Origin: Pseudomonadota bacterium
Lineage (GTDB): Bacteria; Desulfobacterota; Desulfobulbia; Desulfobulbales; Desulfocapsaceae
Assembly: GCA_018817385.1 (NCBI GenBank)
Contig: JAHIUA010000057.1
Coordinates: 1 to 64,000, forward strand
Direction of reading: 5' to 3'
DNA: 64,000 nt
Shown here piece by piece: positions 55,943 through 63,919 of this stretch (its first letter is position 1; each line of letters begins with the position of its first letter). The notes beneath the pieces are model-generated. The model made no database searches, had not been told where the DNA came from, and saw only the letters and a list, made by a program, of their open reading frames with translations. Made by a program: the position numbers and the translations under genes.

Positions 55943-57199
55943 ATGGCAAGGAAACCTAAAAAAGGCGATGCCCTATCCGAGTTGCTGTCGGCGGCATCAC
56001 ACAAAGTCCTATCACAATTGATTGTCGAGCTGGCAACGGAGTTTCCCGATGTCCGACGGGGATGTTTTGATTTTCTGAAATCCCAGGTTTCGGTTTCCGA
56101 AGCTCTGATTCAACGCTCAGAAGGTGAAGCTGTTCTGGCTCTCTGGTCCGAACTGGCGCCAGATCTGGAAGAACTGGATGATTATGGTGGTGGCGACTAT
56201 GCCACCACGGATCATGTCGCAGATCTGTTGGACCAGGTTCGAGAGCGGCTGGATTCCCAAAAGGTGGATGCTGATTCCCGGCAAGAGATTCTGGACGTAA
56301 CCCTGCCGTTTATCGAGAGCGGCAATGCCGGCTTGGACGACATGCTCTACGATATCGCCTATGCGACCTGTTATGATGATGACGACCTACGTTCACTGGC
56401 GCAGAATTTTGAGGCAATGAAGGGTGAATGGAAAACGGTTCATGCCCGCAGAATCTACCGTCGTCTCGGAGACCGGGATAAATATCTTCAGTTGCGTTCC
56501 CAGCAGATGGAATTAGGCGCCGACTACCATGACATGGCCACCTTTTATTGGGACTCCGGCGAGCAAGAAAAAGCCTTGCGGGTGGCTGAAAAAGGCTTAC
56601 ATAAGGCAAAGGGCCGCATGGATGAGCTGCGCGCTTTTGTCACTGCCAGAGCTGAAGAAACGGGTGATCGAGAAAAGTATATGGCGCTTCAATTCGACCA
56701 GGCCACTGACGGCCTGACCTTCGAAAAATATGTGGCTTTCAAGAAGCTGTGCAGTGCCGAAGAATGGTGTCTTTACGAGCCACAAATTCTCTTGCAGTTG
56801 AAAAATGCCGGGGCAGGTAATCGGCTGAAAATTCGCATGCATCGCAAGGAGTATGATGAGGCATTGGCTATCTTGTCCAAAGGACGATATCCCATCTCGT
56901 CCTGGGGCGGCGAATACGAAATCCAGGTGGCACAGAAGCTTGAAAAACGCTACCCCGAAAAGATTCTCAAATACTATCTATCCGGCTTGGGTAATTTGGA
57001 CCGGAATGCAGAGCGTAAAGAGTACGCTCGTAATGCCAAAATAATGGTTAAAGTGCGGCATATGCTGGTCGAGGTGCTCGGCGATGGAGCCCGCTGGGAA
57101 AAGTTTGCAAGCAAGATCAAGAAAGATAATCTCCGGCGACCGGCATTTCAGCAGGAGTTTGCCAAGGTAGTACCGGGCTGGCGGGAGTTGAACGGATAA
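55943..57199 (+). CDS. Helical-repeat protein, paralogue A of a three-gene cluster
   Basis: A 418-residue soluble protein made of paired helices, TPR/HEAT-like in its middle and end (ATFYWDSGEQEKALRVAEKGL; EYDEALAILSKGRYPI). It resembles the helical part that follows SWIM zinc fingers in some bacterial proteins, but no SWIM motif (CxCx-CxH) is present. The N-terminus KKGDALSELLSAASHKVLSQLIVELATEFPDVRRG is basic and helical. ATG 55943 follows AGGTAGG. It is first of a run of co-oriented genes up to 60718. Protein-protein interaction is the safest prediction. Confidence 0.7.
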   Translation: MARKPKKGDALSELLSAASHKVLSQLIVELATEFPDVRRGCFDFLKSQVSVSEALIQRSEGEAVLALWSELAPDLEELDDYGGGDYATTDHVADLLDQVRERLDSQKVDADSRQEILDVTLPFIESGNAGLDDMLYDIAYATCYDDDDLRSLAQNFEAMKGEWKTVHARRIYRRLGDRDKYLQLRSQQMELGADYHDMATFYWDSGEQEKALRVAEKGLHKAKGRMDELRAFVTARAEETGDREKYMALQFDQATDGLTFEKYVAFKKLCSAEEWCLYEPQILLQLKNAGAGNRLKIRMHRKEYDEALAILSKGRYPISSWGGEYEIQVAQKLEKRYPEKILKYYLSGLGNLDRNAERKEYARNAKIMVKVRHMLVEVLGDGARWEKFASKIKKDNLRRPAFQQEFAKVVPGWRELNG

Positions 57200-57221
57200 A
57201 GTTGAAAGATGAGGACATTTC

Positions 57222-57347
57222 ATGAGCTCACGCAGTAACAAGGAGAAGAATGATCTCAAACCTTTGGACGAGATGATCGAGGAGATCATTGTCGACGCCT
57301 ACGGTGACCATGAGCGCGGCGGATCGATTTTGAGGGCAGTGCAGTGA
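57222..57347 (+). CDS. Small acidic protein or gene remnant
   Basis: A 41-codon frame (MSSRSNKEKNDLKPLDEMIEEIIVDAYGDHERGG...) begins 22 bases after paralogue A and overlaps the next gene by GTGA. The DEMIEEIIVDAYGDHE segment resembles the N-terminus of longer unannotated bacterial proteins, so it may be the remainder of a truncated gene kept by translational coupling. Confidence 0.5.
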   Translation: MSSRSNKEKNDLKPLDEMIEEIIVDAYGDHERGGSILRAVQ

Positions 57348-58678
57348 CACCTAGAAAGCGAAAGCAGATCGACCCGTTGGAGCAGGCCATCGAAGCGGTC
57401 TTGTCTCCCGGAAACTTCATCTCCTACGTAGCGGCCTCGTCGTTCGTTGACGCTGTTCAGGATGTTGCCAGTGACATTGAAAAGGTCATTAAAAGAGAGC
57501 CCGAACGAGCAGCCCTTCTGTTTGAGACCTTCATTGCCGCGTGCCACGAAAAAGCCGATGAGATCGACGACTCCAGCGGCACTTTCGGCATGCTGGTCGA
57601 AAACTTGTTCCTTGGTTGGATCAAATCCCGTCAGGCTGCAACCCATGATCCGGATGAGACCGCAAAGCTTCTGCTTTCCTGGATGGAGGACGATCCCTTT
57701 GGGTTTTGTCATAACCTTGATCGCCAGGTTGTCAAAGTGCTCGACAAAAAGGGCTTGGAAGCTCTGGTTGGTCAAATTCGTGCCAAATTCGAATCGGTTC
57801 CGAGCCGGGACGAAAAACGCTTTCCAGAATACGCACGCCGCAGATGGGGCGGTGTGCTGAAGACCCTGCTTGCCGGTCAGCGTGAAGTCGAAGCCTATAT
57901 AGCAGTTTGCGAGCAGACTGAGCTGGAAGCCCAGGATTGCCTGGCTATCGCCAAAATATACCAAAGTCGGAGACGACCTGAAGATGCACTCACCTGGGTA
58001 GAGCGAGGCTTGGCGATTACATCATCAGACAACCGACGATCATTTGGAGACCACGAACTCCAACAGATGCAGCGAGCCCTGCTGGCTAGAGTCGGCCGAC
58101 CGGGAGATGCACTCCAATCCGCTTGGACCGAATTTGAGGCATATCCCTCCATCTTTACCTACAGGGAGTTGATGTGCTACGTACCGGCCAAAGAGCAAAA
58201 AGCTTGGCACCAAAAAGCCATGCAGGCATCAGCGAAGGGGAACCTGGCATCTCAGATTGAACTCTGGCTTAAGAAAAAAGAGATCGATCGGCTCGTATCG
58301 CGCCTGCGCAAGGCAACGGGTCAGGAATTGGAGGATCTCAGCCATTACATGGCCGAACCATTGGCCCGCAAGCTGGAGCGGTCTCATCCGGATATCTCTG
58401 CCAGAGTATATTGCGCGCTGTGCATGCGCATCATCAATGCGGGCAAGAGCAAGTATTACGACGCGGCGCTCAACAACATCGAGCGTGCCAAGAAATGCTA
58501 CGATAAAGCCGGGCTCAATGCCGACTGGCAGGTGGTGGTTGCCGATGTGCGTCAAAGGCATTTTCGCAAGAAGGGATTCATGGCTGGATTCGAGGATATC
58601 GTTTCCGGCGCACCCAAGCATGTTGAACCGCCATTTCTGGAACAGGCAAAAGCTCGTTGGCTGAAAAAACGAAAATGA
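57344..58678 (+). CDS. Helical-repeat protein, paralogue B (DUF6880-like)
   Basis: A 444-residue soluble alpha-solenoid protein with a GTG start overlapping the preceding frame. Residues 60-95 (RAALLFETFIAACHEKADEIDDSSGTFGMLVENL) resemble paralogue C at 59486 (GAVLFFEKVSPALEQIDSSSGAIGTAVNN), supporting common descent. The middle has TPR-like pairs (EDALTWVERGLAI; PGDALQSAWTEFEAYPS). The tail is basic. DUF6880-type assignment is from memory of similar proteins and is uncertain. No catalytic motif is seen. Confidence 0.68.
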   Translation: MTPRKRKQIDPLEQAIEAVLSPGNFISYVAASSFVDAVQDVASDIEKVIKREPERAALLFETFIAACHEKADEIDDSSGTFGMLVENLFLGWIKSRQAATHDPDETAKLLLSWMEDDPFGFCHNLDRQVVKVLDKKGLEALVGQIRAKFESVPSRDEKRFPEYARRRWGGVLKTLLAGQREVEAYIAVCEQTELEAQDCLAIAKIYQSRRRPEDALTWVERGLAITSSDNRRSFGDHELQQMQRALLARVGRPGDALQSAWTEFEAYPSIFTYRELMCYVPAKEQKAWHQKAMQASAKGNLASQIELWLKKKEIDRLVSRLRKATGQELEDLSHYMAEPLARKLERSHPDISARVYCALCMRIINAGKSKYYDAALNNIERAKKCYDKAGLNADWQVVVADVRQRHFRKKGFMAGFEDIVSGAPKHVEPPFLEQAKARWLKKRK

Positions 58679-58685
58679 TACCATT

Positions 58686-58790
58686 ATGGCCTATACGCTA
58701 TTGGGTGAGGAAGGAGAAATGGCTGAAGTGGATGCGGCTCTTAAATCCGGTGGCCGCATTGCCGGTGATCAAGTGAAGGGAGCAAGCTAA
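58686..58790 (+). CDS. Very short frame, probably remnant
   Basis: A 34-codon frame (MAYTLLGEEGEMAEVDAALKSGG...) lies directly after paralogue B. It could be a small protein or the tail of a lost gene; there is no ribosome site and no recognisable family. Confidence 0.25.
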   Translation: MAYTLLGEEGEMAEVDAALKSGGRIAGDQVKGAS

Positions 58791-58933
58791 ACACAGTTCA
58801 ACTACTAGTTGCATAAATTGGGTGGAGGCATATTATAAACCTGTTGTGCTTCCGTATTAACGGCTTGAATCTTTTTTAGATAAGGTAAAGCCGTACAGCT
58901 CTCTCAACTATATTATCAAGAAGTAATCGAATA

Positions 58934-59473
58934 ATGGCAAAGTGCACCGTCTGCAATTCCCGGAAAGGGAAACGAAAATGTAAAGCGACCGGGACTTTTA
59001 TCTGCAGCTTGTGCTGTGGCGAATCCCGCACAGAGGCGAAATGTGATGGCTGCTCCTTTTTCAAATCAGCCGCCATCTCCCGAAATTATCGGAGTGTCCC
59101 TTATTACAGTACCCAGGAAATGGCGGACAATCCCGAGCTGGGGAGTATAGCCGATGTGGTCGAGTTATCGCTCTGCCAAATATGGGCGAACGACCACCGG
59201 CACGTGGATGACAGGACAGCAGCCCGGTTGATTGAGCTGATGATTGATAGGTATCACTTCAAAGACGAAACGCCACGGACCGACACACCGGTGTTGGAGG
59301 ATGGATTTCGCTTCTTTTCACAAAACACCGGTAAAAAGCTTTCTCATATTGACCCTGAGCAATTGGTCAAGGTCCTGGCTGCAGTCTACCGGTCCATTCA
59401 GCGCAGGACAATTGGTGGAACCAGCTACCTTCAATTTGCCAGCCAATTCAACGGTATCGGTCCGGCAATGTGA
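58934..59473 (+). CDS. Cysteine-rich zinc-binding protein (CxxC...ICxxCCG type)
   Basis: A 179-residue protein. Residues 4-40 contain CTVC-(8)-C-(7)-CSLCC-(8)-CDGC, eight cysteines fitting two zinc sites; the ICxxCCGxxR pattern occurs in many uncharacterised bacterial proteins. The remaining 135 residues are helical (NPELGSIADVVELSLCQIWAND; IDPEQLVKVLAAVYRSIQRR). It lies between paralogues B and C, 12 bp before C, so is probably translated with it. No enzymatic motif; protein or nucleic-acid binding is likely. Confidence 0.72.
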   Translation: MAKCTVCNSRKGKRKCKATGTFICSLCCGESRTEAKCDGCSFFKSAAISRNYRSVPYYSTQEMADNPELGSIADVVELSLCQIWANDHRHVDDRTAARLIELMIDRYHFKDETPRTDTPVLEDGFRFFSQNTGKKLSHIDPEQLVKVLAAVYRSIQRRTIGGTSYLQFASQFNGIGPAM

Positions 59474-59485
59474 GCCTTGCAAAGT

Positions 59486-60718
59486 ATGGCAAAAACTTTG
59501 ACGCATAAATGGACGTTTACCAGTCGTTTCAGAAGGCAGGCATTTGGCTGGCGAGGCTCCGGGACGGCGGTTCAGCGGGTGAAGGAAGCTGTTACTGAAA
59601 TTAAGGCAGCGGCCCGCAAGGACTCGCTGCTTGGTGCGGAAGGGGCTGTGTTGTTTTTCGAGAAAGTATCCCCTGCTCTGGAGCAGATAGACAGCTCTTC
59701 AGGGGCCATCGGCACGGCGGTCAACAACGCTGTCGATGCCTTGGCTCCCTTAATTGCCGAGGCCCCGGCAGACGTCGACCTTCGCAGGAAATGGCTTGAG
59801 CGTCTTTGGAAAGCCATCGAAGAAGATGACATTCCTTATATCGAACGCCTTCCGTACCACTGGGGTAGTCTCTGCCAATTACCTGACCTTGCTTCACATT
59901 GGGCCGATGATTTGATGACGCCGGTGCGGATAACCTGGTCGGAGGAAAGAAGAGCCAGCGGTGGTTATTACAAAGGAACTTCAGCCTGTTTCAGTGCTTT
60001 GCTGGCAGCGGGGCGATACAAGGAAATCCTGGAACTACTGTCCCTTGCGCCATATAAATTTTGGTATGATCGGTTATGGGGGATGAAAGCCTTGATGGCC
60101 ATGGGAAAGAAGGCGGAGGCCTTGCGCTATGCCGAAGACTCCCGTGGCCTGAATGAACCGGATTATTGCATCAGTGAGGCTTGTGAAGAGATTCTGCTTA
60201 CGAGCGGTATGGTGGAAGAAGCTTATGCCAAATACGCAATCGAGGCCAATCAAAAGACAACCTATCTGGCTACTTTCCGAGCAATCGTCAAAAAATACCC
60301 AAACAAAGATTCAGGAGACATCCTCGCCGATCTGGTGGCAAGTTCACCAGGAAATGAGGGGAAATGGTTTGCAGCGGCAAAATCAGCAGGCCTGTTGCGT
60401 GAGGCAGTCAACCTTGCCAATCGGAGTCCGTGTGATCCAAAGACACTGACCAGGGCTTCACGTGAAATGAAAGATAAGGATCCGTATTTTGCTCTTGAGG
60501 CAGGAATCGCGGCTCTTCGATGGCTCATCGCTGGTTATGGGTACGACATTACCGGACAGGATGTTCTGGATCCGTACAGATTTGCTTTGGAAGCGGCAAT
60601 AAATATCGGCTGTCTGCAGGATACGCAGGATCGCATCCGGGAAATGGTATCCGCCGACAAATCAAACGACCAGTTTGCGAGCAAAATTATCCACAGCGAA
60701 CTCGACCGCTTAACCTGA
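59486..60718 (+). CDS. Helical-repeat protein, paralogue C
   Basis: About 410 residues, helical throughout. The N-terminal basic stretch (HKWTFTSRFRRQAFGWRGSGTAVQRVKEAVTEI) is followed by AVLFFEKVSPALEQIDSSSGAIGTAVNNAVDALAPLI, alignable with paralogue B, then helix pairs (GRYKEILELLSLAPYKFWYDRLWGMKALMAMGKKAEALRYAEDS). It starts 12 bp after the zinc protein gene; a TTG 9 bases upstream is an alternative start. No enzymatic residues are recognised. Confidence 0.7.
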   Translation: MAKTLTHKWTFTSRFRRQAFGWRGSGTAVQRVKEAVTEIKAAARKDSLLGAEGAVLFFEKVSPALEQIDSSSGAIGTAVNNAVDALAPLIAEAPADVDLRRKWLERLWKAIEEDDIPYIERLPYHWGSLCQLPDLASHWADDLMTPVRITWSEERRASGGYYKGTSACFSALLAAGRYKEILELLSLAPYKFWYDRLWGMKALMAMGKKAEALRYAEDSRGLNEPDYCISEACEEILLTSGMVEEAYAKYAIEANQKTTYLATFRAIVKKYPNKDSGDILADLVASSPGNEGKWFAAAKSAGLLREAVNLANRSPCDPKTLTRASREMKDKDPYFALEAGIAALRWLIAGYGYDITGQDVLDPYRFALEAAINIGCLQDTQDRIREMVSADKSNDQFASKIIHSELDRLT

Positions 60719-60771
60719 CAATCCCACAAGGGGGTACTCTGTTTAGTCCCCCTTTGTACGGTACTAAAAGG

Positions 60772-60981
60772 TATCGCCACATCACCGCTCTCATCGAGCT
60801 CGCCAATCAGCAGGCAGACGCCACCCCGTTAATCGAGTTCATGCTCAGCGCACTGCTCGATGCCCTCAGCGACGCCATGGTCACCGACCAAGTAGGCGAC
60901 CAGGTAATCGATCAAGTAGCGGCATCGATCCGGGTGTTTGGTCTTGATTACATACGTATTATATTATATAATAATATTTAA
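60772..60981 (+). pseudogene. Fic-family protein, C-terminal remnant
   Basis: About 69 codons, YRHITALIELANQQADATPLIEFMLSALLDAL followed by MVTDQVGDQVIDQV, match the end of Fic-family proteins, which commonly finish their helical domain with IEFML and have DQV repeats before a winged helix. The Fic motif and everything upstream are missing, and the frame runs into AT-rich sequence. Confidence 0.65.
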
Positions 60982-61003
60982 TGGTATTGACGGAGGTGAT
61001 ATT

Positions 61004-61249
61004 ATGCAAAAAAACACGAGCGTCACGCTCGGTGCACATTATGAAAAGTTTATCGCTCATCAGGTTTCCCAAGGCTATTTTAGCACAGCGAGCGAGGCGA
61101 TAAGGGCGGGTTTGCGGCTATTAGAGGAAAGAGATGTCAAACTATCCCTATTGCGCCGAGCGCTTGTTGAAGGTGAAGAAAGCGGCACCGCCGATTATTC
61201 CCTCTCTGGGTTGATTGATTCGCTTGATAAGGAAAGTCTCGTCAAATGA
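61004..61249 (+). CDS. parD: ParD-like type II antitoxin
   Basis: An 81-residue ribbon-helix-helix antitoxin: NTSVTLGAHYEKFIAHQVSQGYFSTASEAIRAGLRLLEERD spans the DNA-binding domain, and the rest (LRRALVEGEESGTADYSLSGLIDSLDKES) binds the toxin. A very strong GGAGGTGA ribosome site precedes ATG 61004, and an AT-rich partial palindrome at about 60955-60980 is a likely operator. It overlaps parE by ATGA. The partner toxin is frameshifted. Confidence 0.93.
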   Translation: MQKNTSVTLGAHYEKFIAHQVSQGYFSTASEAIRAGLRLLEERDVKLSLLRRALVEGEESGTADYSLSGLIDSLDKESLVK

Positions 61250-61556
61250 CCAAGTTCATTCTGACGAAGCGGGCAAGGGCCGATCTGGTAGATATAGGCC
61301 GCTACACTCAAGAGCGTTGGGGGCAAGAGCAGCGAAATAAATATCTCTCCATGCTGGATAGTTGTTTTAAGCAGTTGGCTGCAAGCCCTACCAAGGGAAG
61401 AGATTGTAGCAATATTCGGGGCATGGCTACCGGAAGATCAATGTAGGTAGCCATGTTTTCTTTTATCGTCAAAAACGAAATGATGAGATTGAGATCGTCC
61501 GGGTTTTACACGGGCGTATGGATATTGAAACAAAATTTTCTACGACCCAGGATTGA
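61246..61556 (+). pseudogene. parE: ParE-like toxin, frameshifted
   Basis: The first 62 codons read KFILTKRARADLVDIGRYTQERWG...LDSCFKQLAASPTKGRDCSNIR, a normal ParE/RelE-fold start. The frame then closes at 61444, while another frame from about 61431 continues with the expected ending GYRKINVGSHVFFYRQKRNDEIEIVRVLHGRMD to a stop at 61554. A small indel near 61425-61432 has split the toxin; the active C-terminal half would not be made from the normal start. Confidence 0.88.
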
Positions 61557-61637
61557 TCTCTCAGAATCCCGGAAAACCGACTATTGCAACTTGTGGTCAT
61601 GGAAATAAGAAACGAAAAAATATTGCAAAGATAGATA

Positions 61638-62204
61638 GTGGCAAAATTTGGCGAGGGCTCTATCTTGCAGAATTTGGAGGTTAACCATGTACACCTCGTA
61701 ATAGATCCAGGAGAGCATATAGAAAAACTCGGCCTTCTCATGAAGCGTGTTGCCGGCCGCCAGACACGCTACGTCAACAGACTGGAAGGGAGAAGCGGTT
61801 CACTGTGGGAGGGGCGGTACAAATCGAGCCCTATCAATGCTTGCGAGTATCTGTTGGCCTGTTGCAGATATGTAGAACTCAATCCTGTCCGTGCAGGCAT
61901 GGTGGCAGAGCCTGAGCAGTATCAATGGTCAAGCTGTCAGTCCAAGACAGGGACGACAAAGGTACCATGGCTTGATTATGACCCGTTTTATCTCAGCCTT
62001 GGAGAGACAACAGAAGAGCGAGCAAAGAATTACAAAAAATGGCTTCATGAAACGGTGCCCAAGAAAGAATGGAAATTGATAAGGGAGGCTGGCCAACGTG
62101 GGCAGTTGACTGGAAGCCCTGCGTTTGCAGAGGAAATTTCAGCAATGCTTGGCCGACGGGTAGAGCTGCGAGGTCCTGGACGACCTAAAAAGAATAAAGG
62201 ATAG
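61638..62204 (+). pseudogene. Y1 (REP-associated, IS200-like) transposase, N-terminally truncated
   Basis: A 188-codon frame starting with a poor GTG. It holds VNHVHLVIDPG (the HUH motif) near residue 16, KRVAGRQTRYVNRLEGRSGSLWEGRYKSSPI, CRYVELNPVRAGMVAEPEQYQWSS and a basic tail RGPGRPKKNKG. The usual N-terminal 40-60 residues, with the strand that begins the fold and the typical YHVxxRGN motif, are replaced by unrelated sequence. It is probably inactive. Confidence 0.82.
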
Positions 62205-62220
62205 ATCTGTGCCCTTTTCT
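62201..62220 (+). repeat. Direct repeat ATAGATCTGTsCCCTTTTC, copy 1
   Basis: It overlaps the stop of the Y1 transposase fragment. The second copy is at 63049-63068, just after the TauE gene, with one substitution in the first 19 bases. Such sequences often border Y1 transposase genes. Confidence 0.6.
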
Positions 62221-62278
62221 TCACTTTTCTTCAAGCCAGGTCCATTAGCCAAAATCCCTGTATAGACCGGAGTTGCCC

Positions 62279-63031
62279 ATGGATTCTTGCATCGTTACCA
62301 TTACCGGCATGTCCTTCCTCTTAAGCTTTCTTTTCGCCCTGGGAGGTGTGGGCTCCGCTCTGGTCCTAATCCCGGCCATCACCTGGCTTGGTCTGCCTTT
62401 CGCCGAGGCAAGATCGATCGGACTGTTTGTCAACGGCGTCAGCATGGCGGGGGCGACCTGGTCCAATATCCGGCAGAAACGACTCGATTACCGCCTGGGC
62501 CTCCCGATCATCATCGCCTCTATCCTCTTGGCCCCGATAGGAGCCTGGGTCGGTATACATATCCGAACAGAGTATGTGATGTATGCCTTTGCCGCCTTTT
62601 TGACCTTTTCCGGACTCATGATCCTCTTCTTCAACGGTTCGAAGTATAAGAATCAATACCGGGAAGACAGACCGGTCGCCGGGCCATTGCTCACCGGCGT
62701 CGGTTCGGGTTTCTTCTCCGGCCTGCTGGGCGTAGGCGGTGGCGGTTTGATCTCACCGCTGATGATCCTCCAGGGATTCAACCCAAAGAAGGTGGCCACG
62801 GTCACAGCCTTTGCCGTACCCTTCTCCTCGTTCACAGCCTTTCTCGCCTATGCAACTATGGGCGCAGTCAAGTGGAAAATTCTGTTCTTCGCCGGTGTTG
62901 CAGCCTGGGTTGGCGGCTACCTTGGCACAATTGTCATGCAGAAGAAAATGCACCCGGTCGCCGTACGGAAATTTCTTGGCGGTGTGCTCCTGCTACTGGC
63001 AGTGCGAATGATACAAAAGATGTTACTGTAA
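62279..63031 (+). CDS. TauE/SafE-family sulfite exporter-like membrane protein
   Basis: A 250-residue inner-membrane protein with about eight hydrophobic helices. It shows the two-half TauE/SafE layout with GGVGSALVLIPAITWLGLPFAEARSIGLFVN near residues 24-54 and the second-half repeat GLLGVGGGGLISPLMIL near 150-166. ATG 62279 has GGAG 6 bases upstream. Family members export sulfite, sulfoacetate or related anions; the substrate here is unknown, though sulfite would suit a sulfur-metabolising host. Confidence 0.9.
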   Translation: MDSCIVTITGMSFLLSFLFALGGVGSALVLIPAITWLGLPFAEARSIGLFVNGVSMAGATWSNIRQKRLDYRLGLPIIIASILLAPIGAWVGIHIRTEYVMYAFAAFLTFSGLMILFFNGSKYKNQYREDRPVAGPLLTGVGSGFFSGLLGVGGGGLISPLMILQGFNPKKVATVTAFAVPFSSFTAFLAYATMGAVKWKILFFAGVAAWVGGYLGTIVMQKKMHPVAVRKFLGGVLLLLAVRMIQKMLL

Positions 63032-63048
63032 AAGGAAAAAAATACAAA

Positions 63049-63068
63049 ATAGATCTGTCCCCTTTTCC
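63049..63068 (+). repeat. Direct repeat ATAGATCTGTsCCCTTTTC, copy 2
   Basis: Second copy of the sequence at 62201-62220, 18 bases after the TauE/SafE stop codon. Together the two copies bracket that gene. Confidence 0.6.
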
Positions 63069-63267
63069 CCGCTTTTCCCCCCTCTGTTATTTTCTCTTCT
63101 CCCTCTTCCTGCCAGACAGCATCGTGCAAATTTGCATTATTTTTCCATATTTGCTGCACAATCAGTCACTACTCTTATCCTAGCACGGTAGTCTGGGAAT
63201 GCAGTCCGTGGATAACGTGTTCATGAGCAAAATAGTAAATCGGGTTCAAAGACCTGAAAGGAGCGTT

Positions 63268-63864
63268 ATGGAACTTACAAGAAATAATCAAGCAATGGAA
63301 AAGCGGGGTGCGGCTTTGGCGCAAAAATGCTTTCGAGATGGTGTTGCCGTTATCTGTCTCTCAGCCATGCTGACATCGTGTGCACCCGTTTTGAGGGTTA
63401 AACAGTCTTCGACTGAGACTGTAAAAACGGTGGACACTACGGTGTATTCATACCCTGTATCGGGCCAGACCAAAGCCCAGCAAGATCGTGATTATTACGA
63501 ATGTTCTCTATGGGCTGTTGAGCAATCCGGATTTGACCCGGAGCTGGAACGATTGGCATCAGAACAGCGTATTGAGGTTGTTCCAGCTACACCACCAGGC
63601 TCCGACGTAGTGGCTGGCGCTGCTACAGGGGCGATTGTCGGATCAATACTCGCAGGACGCCATAACCATGGAGAAGGGTTGATCTTTGGAACGATAACCG
63701 GTTTGTTTTTTGGTTTAGCTTCAGAACATGCAAAAGCGGAACAGGCTAAAGAACTACAGGCACGACTGAACGAGCAGGAATGGCTTCGCGTTGAGAAATT
63801 GGCAGACGAATACCGGCGGGCGATGTCTGTATGTCTTGAGGGACTGGGATATAATGTACAGTAG
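63268..63864 (+). CDS. Glycine-zipper lipoprotein
   Basis: A 198-residue exported protein. ATG 63268 has AAGGAG 5-6 bases upstream. A hydrophobic signal ends in a lipobox LTSC near residue 39, so it is lipid-anchored. A glycine-zipper segment (VVAGAATGAIVGSILAG...GLIFGTITGLFFGLAS) lies near 115-150, and the end is helical and charged with a final CLEGLGYNVQ. Such proteins associate with the outer membrane; a precise role is unknown. A perfect palindrome TGCAAATTTGCA lies upstream at 63125-63136. Confidence 0.82.
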   Translation: MELTRNNQAMEKRGAALAQKCFRDGVAVICLSAMLTSCAPVLRVKQSSTETVKTVDTTVYSYPVSGQTKAQQDRDYYECSLWAVEQSGFDPELERLASEQRIEVVPATPPGSDVVAGAATGAIVGSILAGRHNHGEGLIFGTITGLFFGLASEHAKAEQAKELQARLNEQEWLRVEKLADEYRRAMSVCLEGLGYNVQ

Positions 63865-63919
63865 CTACGATGAACGGCTGATTGTATCGTAAATCTCATT
63901 ATGTGAAAAGGAGGCAATT

